From positions 1 through 33,780 of the forward strand of contig CADBGD010000009.1 in the NCBI GenBank assembly GCA_902794115.1: a stretch of DNA of 33,780 bases. Reading direction: 5' to 3'. Position 1 is the stretch's first letter; the number at the start of each line of letters is the position of its first letter. The DNA comes from Oscillospiraceae bacterium (lineage in GTDB: Bacteria; Bacillota; Clostridia; Saccharofermentanales; Saccharofermentanaceae). Shown piece by piece: positions 1 through 5,622 of the stretch. The notes beneath the pieces were generated by a model, which did no database searches, was not told the DNA's origin, and saw nothing but the letters and a program-made list of their open reading frames with translations. A program made the translations under genes and the position numbers.

Positions 1-288
1 GTCAACGTGACATCCGGTCAGGCAGTCAAGGAAGGCGATGTTGTTAAGGTCAAGCTTCTTGAGGTTGACAGCCAGGGTCGTTATAACCTTTCTATGCGTG
101 ACTGCATGGAGAAGCCGGAAGGTTTTGTAGAGGAAGAGGCTCCGAGAAGAAGCGAGCGCCCGAACCGTGAGCGTCGTGGCGGTGGTCACGGTGGTGACCG
201 TTTCGAGAAGCGTCCGAGAAGAAATTCCGGTGAAGAAGCTTCCGAGAACACCACCCCGCATCCGGGTTCCCGTTCCCGCGAGTTCTGA
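1..288 (+). CDS. pnp: Polyribonucleotide nucleotidyltransferase (PNPase), C-terminal end (partial)
   Basis: The reading frame is open from base 1 and ends at TGA 286-288, so only the C-terminus is present. Roughly the first 35 residues look like the last strands of an S1 RNA-binding domain: [20 protein letters not shown] matches the GDEVxVKVxxIDxQGRxNLS pattern that closes PNPase. After it comes a basic, Gly/Arg-rich tail ([11 protein letters not shown] and similar), typical of PNPase tails and likely to bind RNA. PNPase degrades mRNA phosphorolytically in the cytoplasm. Only one S1 motif and a tail are visible, so another S1-domain protein cannot be excluded. A strong terminator follows at once, so this is the last gene of its transcript. 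Confidence 0.7.
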   Translation, partial: VNVTSGQAVKEGDVVKVKLLEVDSQGRYNLSMRDCMEKPEGFVEEEAPRRSERPNRERRGGGHGGDRFEKRPRRNSGEEASENTTPHPGSRSREF

Positions 289-315
289 TATCATTAATTT
301 GTGATTAAAGAAACG

Positions 316-350
316 AGGAGACTGCGTAAAAGCGGTCTCCTTTTTCTTTG
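316..350 (+). terminator. Rho-independent terminator after pnp
   Basis: A 10-bp stem, AGGAGACTGC (316-325) pairing with GCGGTCTCCT (332-341) with one wobble pair, closes a 6-nt loop and runs into a T-rich tract (341-349). It lies 28 nt after the pnp stop codon. Confidence 0.93.
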
Positions 351-398
351 CAGATGTCACAAAAAACTTCGGATACCAAAGGATTTTGTCCGATTTCA

Positions 399-426
399 TT
401 GACACTAGTTCCTGTTGTGTTAAAAT
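399..426 (+). promoter_or_regulatory. Sigma-A promoter of tRNA-Pro
   Basis: A perfect -35 TTGACA (399-404) is followed by a 16-nt spacer and a -10 TAAAAT (421-426). The tRNA begins at 438, so transcription would start only a few bases before the mature 5' end. No other promoter was seen before the gene at 553. Confidence 0.85.
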
Positions 427-437
427 TGTAACAGCGT

Positions 438-514
438 CGGGGTGTAGCTCAGTTGGCTAGAGTGCTTGCTTGGGGTGCAAGAGGTCGCCTGTTCAAGTCA
501 GGTCACTCCGACCA
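438..514 (+). tRNA. tRNA-Pro (anticodon GGG)
   Basis: The sequence folds as a complete 77-nt cloverleaf. Acceptor CGGGGTG pairs with CACTCCG, followed by discriminator A and encoded CCA (512-514). The D-arm GCTC..GAGT, the anticodon stem CTTGC/GCAAG around loop TTGGGGT (anticodon GGG), and a T-arm with TTCAAGT are all present. A C at position 1 and anticodon GGG identify proline, reading CCC and CCU. There is no terminator between this tRNA and the protein gene 38 nt downstream, which suggests a joint transcript. Confidence 0.97.
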
Positions 515-552
515 TCTTCTAAAAAATCATAATTTGATCAGGAGGTAGAATT

Positions 553-1305
553 ATGTTCTGTGTGAAATGTGGTAATGAGATTCCGGATAACAGCGTAGCA
601 TGTCCGGTTTGTGGGGCTCCGATTGCGAGTGCACCTCAGGAGGTTCCGGTAACTCCGGCAGCTCCGGTGGCTCCGGTACAGCAGGCTCCGGTAGGTCAGC
701 CCGTTGCTCCGGCGACAAAGAATCTGACTATTACCTATGACATCAAAGGTTTTATGGGTGATTTCTTCAAGAGTCCGATTGACGCTTGCACATCTCGTGC
801 AGAATCCATGCACTGGCTTTTGGGTCTGACCTTCGCTGGTGGATTTGCAATTCTGAGTTTTATCTTTACTCTGATCAATTTTAAGGATTACGAGCCGGCT
901 AAGTTCGGTTTCTGTGATCTGTTTACACAGCTTTGTGCTATTGCCGGTTTCGTTCTGTTTACGATGCTGTTCAGCAAGGCATTTAAGCTTACTAAGAAAC
1001 TGGACTTCCTGTCCTCTCTGTCTCTTGTCGGCCTGGCCTTCATGCCTTATTGCGCTGGCCGTCTCGTAGCTTTCCTGAACACAAAGCTCTATGAAGGTAT
1101 CGACATCAGCTTCTTCTCGATTTCTTCGATCTTCACATCCTGCGCGGTTCTTTTCATTGCAGTTACTCTGTATGATTTCGCTATGGAGAATCGCTCTGAC
1201 AAGACCACTAAGGTTCCGGCTCTGCTGTTCGTAATCTGCTCTATGGCTGGTTACTATCTGTCTGACCTGTTCTTTAACTGGATGTGGACAAAGATGTTCT
1301 TCTAA
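553..1305 (+). CDS. Zinc-ribbon multi-pass membrane protein, function unknown
   Basis: A 250-residue protein. Residues 1-22 form a zinc ribbon with Cys3, Cys6, Cys17 and Cys20 (CxxC-x10-CxxC). Residues about 25-55 are a Pro/Ala/Val-rich flexible linker. The remainder holds about five hydrophobic segments (near 87-110, 122-142, 151-175, 186-207 and 220-243), giving a Yip1-like or DUF-type membrane domain. The start is fixed by AGGAGG at 540-545. It follows tRNA-Pro closely and is closed by a strong terminator, so it is probably monocistronic apart from the tRNA. Clostridial genomes often carry such zinc-ribbon plus membrane-domain proteins without known function. I recognise the architecture but assign no activity. 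Confidence 0.85.
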   Translation: MFCVKCGNEIPDNSVACPVCGAPIASAPQEVPVTPAAPVAPVQQAPVGQPVAPATKNLTITYDIKGFMGDFFKSPIDACTSRAESMHWLLGLTFAGGFAILSFIFTLINFKDYEPAKFGFCDLFTQLCAIAGFVLFTMLFSKAFKLTKKLDFLSSLSLVGLAFMPYCAGRLVAFLNTKLYEGIDISFFSISSIFTSCAVLFIAVTLYDFAMENRSDKTTKVPALLFVICSMAGYYLSDLFFNWMWTKMFF

Positions 1306-1330
1306 TAGAGAACTTGAAATTGAAATAAAG

Positions 1331-1363
1331 AAGAGGGCATCGATTTGATGCCCTCTTTTTTTT
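1331..1363 (+). terminator. Terminator between convergent genes, probably bidirectional
   Basis: An 11-bp perfect stem, AAGAGGGCATC (1331-1341) and GATGCCCTCTT (1347-1357), closes a 5-nt loop and is followed by a run of T on the + strand. Read on the - strand the same hairpin is followed by CTTTATTTC, so it could also end the convergent gene at 1388-2128. Confidence 0.92.
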
Positions 1364-1387
1364 CTTTTTGAAATGCACTGGAATCTG

Positions 1388-2128
1388 TCAGGTGATATAT
1401 CCGCCGTTTACGCCCAGGACCTGTCCGGTAATAAAAGAGGAGGTATCTTCAGCAAGATAGAAGATGGCATCGGCCACTTCTTCCGCCGTGCCGATACGGC
1501 ACAAGGGAGTCTCCTCGCTTAAGGCTTCTCTGGTTTCGTCATCTAAGACGGCATTCATTTCCGTATCAATGACTCCGGGGGCCACACAGTTTACCCGGAT
1601 ATTGGAAGGACCGACCTCCTGGGCCAGTGCTTTTGTAAAGCCGATAATGGCGGCTTTGGAAGTGGAGTAAGCCACTTCACAGGAAGCGCCGGTCTGTCCC
1701 CACATGGAGGAGACGGTGACGATATTCCCGCTATGACGGGAGATCATGGAAGGAAGAATCGTGTGGACGAGGTTATAAAGTCCGCCGATATTGGTATCCA
1801 TGATCCGGTTCCATTCATCCGGATCGGTTTTGGTCAGAAGTTCAATCTTCGAGACGCCTGCATTACTGATCAGAACATCCACAGGACCAAATGTGTCGAC
1901 AGCTTCTTTGACAGCGGATTCTACTGCGTCTAAGTCTCGTACATCCACTTTATAGGCCAGACAGTCATAAGTGAGATTCATGATCTTCTGTCTCGTATAC
2001 TGGGCGGATTCGTCATCCGAACGGTAGAAGAAGGTCACCTTATAACCGGCCTGGGCAAAACGGTAAGCGGTAGCGGCTCCGATCCCTCGGGAACCACCGG
2101 TGATCAGACAGTGCTTTTTCCTCTCCAT
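1388..2128 (-). CDS. Short-chain dehydrogenase/reductase, FabG-like
   Basis: A 246-residue classical SDR. The nucleotide-binding motif TGGSRGIG is at residues 10-17, NAG at 89-91, structural Asn at 113, the catalytic Ser near 140 and YxxxK at Tyr154/Lys158. The end (TGQVLGVNGGYIT) is typical of 3-oxoacyl-ACP reductase (FabG), which uses NADPH to reduce 3-ketoacyl-ACP in fatty acid synthesis. The start at 2128 is chosen because AAAGGGG lies just upstream on the - strand and the SDR fold begins there; a longer frame reaching 2266 would add residues that do not fit and would run through the promoter. The gene is not in a fab cluster and acpP is 14 kb away, so a different carbonyl substrate is possible. 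Confidence 0.88.
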   Translation of the reverse strand: MERKKHCLITGGSRGIGAATAYRFAQAGYKVTFFYRSDDESAQYTRQKIMNLTYDCLAYKVDVRDLDAVESAVKEAVDTFGPVDVLISNAGVSKIELLTKTDPDEWNRIMDTNIGGLYNLVHTILPSMISRHSGNIVTVSSMWGQTGASCEVAYSTSKAAIIGFTKALAQEVGPSNIRVNCVAPGVIDTEMNAVLDDETREALSEETPLCRIGTAEEVADAIFYLAEDTSSFITGQVLGVNGGYIT

Positions 2129-2159
2129 CAGGCTTACCCCTTTCGTTTGTTTTTCTTTC

Positions 2160-2188
2160 ATCGTATCGAACAAATGACGGAATGACAA
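2160..2188 (-). promoter_or_regulatory. Promoter of the SDR gene
   Basis: On the - strand, TTGTCA (2183-2188 in + coordinates), a 17-nt spacer and TACGAT (2160-2165) form a good sigma-A promoter. Transcription would begin about 25 nt before the ATG at 2128, which supports that start. Confidence 0.75.
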
Positions 2189-2207
2189 GCGATCCCTATA
2201 TAAAAGG

Positions 2208-2236
2208 TTGCGAAAATCCCAAATAATGATTATCAT
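2208..2236 (+). promoter_or_regulatory. Probable promoter of the acidic membrane protein gene
   Basis: TTGCGA (2208-2213), a 17-nt spacer and TATCAT (2231-2236) lie 33 nt before the ATG at 2270. They are divergent from the SDR promoter, with 19 nt between the two -35 boxes. Confidence 0.55.
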
Positions 2237-2269
2237 CTCATTAGTGCTTTTTTGAGGAAGGGACAAGGT

Positions 2270-3484
2270 ATGGCTAAGATTCTGAAAAATGATAACGAAT
2301 CTCCGGAAGTGGATCTGAAGAATCTGACGGTAAAACTGTCGGGAATGGGTCTGGATGAAGAGATCGAAGATATGATCCCCGGTAAAAAGAAAAAGAAGAA
2401 AGACGCCGAAGAAAAGGCGGAGGAAGAAGAGGATACTTCGAAAGAAGAAAAATCTTCTGAAGACGAGGAATCCTCTGACGAGCCGGAAACGGAGACGGAG
2501 GAAGAGCCGGAAGAGAAAGAGGAAGAGTCCTCTGATTCTGATGCTGATGAAGCAGAGAAATCCGAAGACGTGGAAGATGCCGAAGACGGGGAAGCAGAGA
2601 AGACCGATGATGAGGTCGAGGCTTTCTACGAGAAGCGTGCGGCGGAAAGAGACCTGACACTGGAAAAGGTGGAAGCAATCGCCAGCGAAATGGATTCGGA
2701 TGACTCTTCCGAGCCCAGAGTGGTAAAGAATATTAAGAAGGCTGCCGTTAAGGAAAAGAAGAAAGCGAAAATGGATGCATTTGGTATCTGTGCTATCGCA
2801 CTGGCTGTACTGGTGCTCCTGGGCGGTGCATTCTATATTTATCTTTCTGTAAAAAAGGAACCGGATCTGGGCATGACTGAAAAGGATTTCCGTGTGAAAT
2901 ATTCTCAGACACCGATCTTCCGAAGCATTATGGACTTTGGATTTGCCTTAAGTGAACCGACCTACAGAAAGACAGATGCGGCGGCATCGGAATCGACATC
3001 GCAGTCGGCTTCTGATACTACAGCTGCTACAGAGACTTCTGTTGCAGAAACTTCTGCTACAGGTTATGTGGCCACATCTGAAGCAGAATCGAAATATAAG
3101 TATTTCGACAGCTATATTCATTCTTATTTCTTTACCGTATATGTGAACGGTTCTGAAAGTAAAGATACCGGCAACCTGAAAATGCTGCGTTTCATCATCC
3201 CGACAGAAGATGAAGAAGGCATAAGAGGAACAGCTACTGCGACTTTTGCCGCGTTCCTTCAGGTATTCTTCCCGGAACTGAACAGTGATGCTGCCGTCCA
3301 GAAGATCTCGGATGCTTATAATCAGTCCAAGGCTTCCGCATCGCCTGCGGTGATCATTAAAGAAGGTGACATCGCCTATTCGGTATCTTACAACGAGATC
3401 GATGGTGTACCTTGTATCGTTATGGACGTAATTCCGGCAAAAGATGCTTCGAAATACGTTTTCTATACTTCTTACGGAGTATAG
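2270..3484 (+). CDS. Acidic single-pass membrane protein, function unknown
   Basis: A 404-residue protein in four parts. Residues 1-38 are an ordered-looking N-terminus followed by a lysine run (39-44). Residues about 45-127 are extremely rich in Glu, Asp and Ser. Residues about 128-168 are charged and helical, followed by one transmembrane helix near 169-193 (FGICAIALAVLVLL). After a Ser/Thr-rich linker (about 228-264) comes a C-terminal domain of about 140 residues, expected outside the cell, since the positive charges are on the N-terminal side of the helix. The ATG at 2270 is preferred over an in-frame TTG at 2252 because AGGAAGGG (2255-2262) is correctly spaced from it. I recognise no family. 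The gene is monocistronic, with a divergent neighbour upstream and a strong terminator downstream. Confidence 0.82.
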   Translation: MAKILKNDNESPEVDLKNLTVKLSGMGLDEEIEDMIPGKKKKKKDAEEKAEEEEDTSKEEKSSEDEESSDEPETETEEEPEEKEEESSDSDADEAEKSEDVEDAEDGEAEKTDDEVEAFYEKRAAERDLTLEKVEAIASEMDSDDSSEPRVVKNIKKAAVKEKKKAKMDAFGICAIALAVLVLLGGAFYIYLSVKKEPDLGMTEKDFRVKYSQTPIFRSIMDFGFALSEPTYRKTDAAASESTSQSASDTTAATETSVAETSATGYVATSEAESKYKYFDSYIHSYFFTVYVNGSESKDTGNLKMLRFIIPTEDEEGIRGTATATFAAFLQVFFPELNSDAAVQKISDAYNQSKASASPAVIIKEGDIAYSVSYNEIDGVPCIVMDVIPAKDASKYVFYTSYGV

Positions 3485-3512
3485 GGTTCAAATTGCTTCA
3501 ATGATGTGAAAG

Positions 3513-3546
3513 AAGACCGGAGCACGGTTTCGTGTTCCGGTCTTTT
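3513..3546 (+). terminator. Terminator after the acidic membrane protein gene
   Basis: A 13-bp stem (3513-3525 with 3532-3544, one G-T pair) closes the 6-nt loop GGTTTC and is followed by a short T run. Confidence 0.88.
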
Positions 3547-3560
3547 CGATTTGAACATAA

Positions 3561-3589
3561 GAAAAAAGCTGTCCGGATGGACAGCTTTT
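3561..3589 (-). terminator. Terminator of tRNA-Trp (reverse strand)
   Basis: An 11-bp perfect stem (3564-3574 with 3579-3589) closes a 4-nt loop. On the - strand it is followed by a run of T (complement of the A run at 3562-3567). It starts 3 nt after the tRNA 3' CCA. Confidence 0.88.
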
Positions 3590-3591
3590 CT

Positions 3592-3666
3592 TGGCAGGGG
3601 AGACACGATTCGAACATGCAACCAGCGGTTTTGGAGACCGCTGCTCTACCATTGAGCCACTCCCCT
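3592..3666 (-). tRNA. tRNA-Trp (anticodon CCA)
   Basis: On the - strand a 75-nt cloverleaf is complete. Acceptor AGGGGAG pairs with CTCCCCT, with discriminator G and encoded CCA. The anticodon stem GCGGT/ACCGC holds loop CTCCAAA (anticodon CCA, reading UGG), and the T-loop is TTCGAAT. It has its own promoter and terminator and is therefore transcribed alone. Confidence 0.97.
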
Positions 3667-3678
3667 AGGTATATGGGT

Positions 3679-3696
3679 GTTTGACTAATGTCAAAC
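3679..3696. repeat. Short inverted repeat in the tRNA-Trp 5' leader
   Basis: GTTTGAC-TAAT-GTCAAAC is a perfect 7-bp inverted repeat with a 4-nt spacer. It lies between the tRNA-Trp -10 box (3707-3712) and the mature tRNA 5' end (3666). It could be an operator or a leader hairpin removed by RNase P. No T run follows it on either strand. Confidence 0.6.
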
Positions 3697-3706
3697 AACA
3701 TGCATT

Positions 3707-3735
3707 AGTTTACTCAAGTGTTTGCATGATGTCAA
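3707..3735 (-). promoter_or_regulatory. Promoter of tRNA-Trp
   Basis: On the - strand, TTGACA (3730-3735), a 17-nt spacer and TAAACT (3707-3712) form a strong sigma-A promoter. Its -35 box lies inside the spacer of the divergent proC promoter. Confidence 0.82.
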
Positions 3736-3750
3736 GTAGAATGTTATGAT
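3722..3750 (+). promoter_or_regulatory. Promoter of the proC-murJ operon
   Basis: TTGCAT (3722-3727), a 17-nt spacer and TATGAT (3745-3750) form a sigma-A promoter with an extended -10 (TG at 3742-3743). It is the only clear promoter before the seven-gene block that runs to 12160, and it overlaps the tRNA-Trp promoter. Confidence 0.75.
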
Positions 3751-3788
3751 TTTATGGATAGCAAGATATAGATAAGAGGTGTTATAAC

Positions 3789-4592
3789 ATGATCTTTGCA
3801 GTTATCGGAACCGGAAACATGGGTAGAGCATTAGTTGGCGGCTTTATTAAGAGCGGCGTGCTGACCCCGAAGGATGTCCGTCTTTGTGATATTGATGAAA
3901 AGAAAGTTACTGAACTTGCGTCGGAAACCGGCTGTCAGCCGTATACCGATGCATCCCTGGCAGTACAGGATGCCGATTATATTCTTATGGCTGTAAAGCC
4001 GCAGGTCTTTGATGCGACTGCACGTTCCATCTCCTCTTCGATCAAGAAGGGCGCTGTAGTGATCTCTATTGCCGCTTCCGTGACACTGGACCGCATTTCC
4101 GGTCTTCTTGCGGAAGGATCTTCCATTGTACGTGTTATGCCGAATACTCCGGCTCTGGTCGGCGCCAGCGTCTGTGCGGTATGCACCAGAAATGTGGAGA
4201 AAGAAAACGAGGAATTCGTTCATAAGCTCTTAGGGACCTGCGGTATCGTAGTTCCTTGTGATGAAAAAACACTGGATGCTATCGGATGCGTATCCGGTAC
4301 CGGTCCTGCTTATGTCATGCTCTTTATCGAGGCACTGGCTGATGCGGCGGTAAAGCTTGGCATTCCGAGAAAGACCGCACTGGATATTGCGGCTATGACC
4401 GTATATGGTTCCGGAAAGCTTATGGTGGAGACCGGCACACATCCTGCCATCTTAAAGGATCAGGTATGTTCTCCTGGAGGAACCACGATCGAAGGTGTTC
4501 TGGCTCTGGAAAAGGGCGGACTCCGTGCGACAGTAGAAGATGCTGTAGTGGCTGCTGATCTCAAGACCAAGGCTCTGGCTGGAGGAAAATGA
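3789..4592 (+). CDS. proC: Pyrroline-5-carboxylate reductase
   Basis: A 267-residue protein that reduces 1-pyrroline-5-carboxylate to proline with NAD(P)H, the last step of proline synthesis. The N-terminal Rossmann motif (VIGTGNMGRAL, residues about 4-14), the VMPNTPALVG segment and the C-terminal family signature (CSPGGTTIEG), preceded by SGTGPAY, are all present, at normal family length. AAGAGGTG upstream supports the ATG. It opens a tightly packed operon and rnhA begins 3 nt after its stop. A tRNA-Pro gene lies about 3.3 kb away, probably by coincidence. Confidence 0.96.
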   Translation: MIFAVIGTGNMGRALVGGFIKSGVLTPKDVRLCDIDEKKVTELASETGCQPYTDASLAVQDADYILMAVKPQVFDATARSISSSIKKGAVVISIAASVTLDRISGLLAEGSSIVRVMPNTPALVGASVCAVCTRNVEKENEEFVHKLLGTCGIVVPCDEKTLDAIGCVSGTGPAYVMLFIEALADAAVKLGIPRKTALDIAAMTVYGSGKLMVETGTHPAILKDQVCSPGGTTIEGVLALEKGGLRATVEDAVVAADLKTKALAGGK

Positions 4593-4595
4593 TCC

Positions 4596-5057
4596 GTGGC
4601 AGAACGGGAGAAAGTAGATATCTATACGGACGGTGCCTGTTCCGGTAATCCCGGTCCGGGCGGCTGGGGGGCGATCCTGATCTGCCGTGGAGTGGAAAAA
4701 GAGATATCCGGCGGGGAAAAGCTTACGACGAATAACCGTATGGAACTAATGGCGGCGATATGTGCGCTTCGATGTCTGAAGCGTCCTTGTCAGGTCCGGC
4801 TTTTCAGTGACAGCGCCTATCTGGTCAATGGCTTTACGGCCGGCTGGATCGTGTCTTGGAAACGTAACGGCTGGAAAAACAGTTCGAAACAAACCGTCAG
4901 TAATATTGAGTTATGGCAGGAACTGGACCGTCTTTCCGGGATCCATGAGATCTCCTGGATCAAGGTCAAAGGACATGCCGATAACGTGTATAACAATCGT
5001 TGCGACGCACTGGCAGTGGCGGCAACGAAGAAGCAGGGAGAGGGGAATCATGGTTAA
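4596..5057 (+). CDS. rnhA: Ribonuclease HI
   Basis: A 153-residue protein that cuts the RNA strand of RNA-DNA hybrids. All catalytic acids of type 1 RNase H are visible: Asp12 ([11 protein letters not shown]), Glu50 (NNRMELMA), Asp72 (FSDSAYLV) and Asp137 (NRCDALA), plus the mobile His127 (VKGHADN). The start is GTG, with GGAGG at 4581-4585 ten bases ahead and the proC stop between them. The end overlaps the next gene by 8 nt, so translation is probably coupled. The genome also carries RNase HII at 30171. Confidence 0.96.
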   Translation: MAEREKVDIYTDGACSGNPGPGGWGAILICRGVEKEISGGEKLTTNNRMELMAAICALRCLKRPCQVRLFSDSAYLVNGFTAGWIVSWKRNGWKNSSKQTVSNIELWQELDRLSGIHEISWIKVKGHADNVYNNRCDALAVAATKKQGEGNHG

Positions 5058-5622
5058 GCCGAAGGGGAACATTGCGGCTTCCGATGCGCAGTTAAATGAA
5101 AAGACAGTGGAGGAGACTACCGTTTTTGACGGGAAGGTCTTCCGTGTCGTGGTCCGCGATGTGGAGCTTTTTGACGGATCTCACAGCCGCCGGGATGTAG
5201 TGCTGCATCATGGTGGTGCGGCGATCGTCGCGCTGGATTCGGAGAATAATGTTTACCTTGTAAGACAGTTCCGTTCTCCCTATGGAAAAGTGATTTATGA
5301 AATTCCGGCAGGAAAACTGGAAAAAGATGAGGATCCGAAGCTTTGCGCGATCCGTGAACTCAAAGAAGAGACCGGTATGGAAGCGTCATCCGTGGAAAGC
5401 CTGGGAGAAATGTATGCAACTCCGGGCTATTGCTCGGAGATCATCCACCTTTATCTGGCGACCGGCCTGACTTGTGGCGAAGGCCGCCCGGACGACGGAG
5501 AATTTCTGCAGGTGCATAAGATCCCTCTTTCGGAAGTGCTGGAAATGATCGACAGAAATGAGATCTCGGATGCCAAGACACTGGCAGGGATCCTGAAAAC
5601 GGCAAGAAGGGTGGGCATCTGA
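5050..5622 (+). CDS. nudF: Nudix hydrolase, ADP-ribose pyrophosphatase
   Basis: A 190-residue protein with a perfect Nudix box (Gx5Ex7REUxEExGU): GKLEKDE, seven residues, then RELKEETGM. The upstream YEIPAGKLE and the downstream [14 protein letters not shown] are characteristic of the ADP-ribose pyrophosphatase branch (NudF/YqkG), which splits ADP-ribose to AMP and ribose 5-phosphate. The start at 5050 follows GGGAGAGGGG and gives the expected length. The in-frame extension further upstream lies wholly inside rnhA and is rejected. The stop codon shares one base with the ftsK start. Confidence 0.93.
   Translation: MVKPKGNIAASDAQLNEKTVEETTVFDGKVFRVVVRDVELFDGSHSRRDVVLHHGGAAIVALDSENNVYLVRQFRSPYGKVIYEIPAGKLEKDEDPKLCAIRELKEETGMEASSVESLGEMYATPGYCSEIIHLYLATGLTCGEGRPDDGEFLQVHKIPLSEVLEMIDRNEISDAKTLAGILKTARRVGI

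Noticed and set aside
2380-2640. Purine-rich GAA/GAG low-complexity stretch as a DNA repeat or microsatellite
   Set aside because: The repeat unit is irregular and is explained by Glu/Asp/Lys codons of the acidic protein.
3679-3696. The GTTTGAC/GTCAAAC repeat as a transcription terminator
   Set aside because: No T run follows on either strand and it sits in a tRNA leader.
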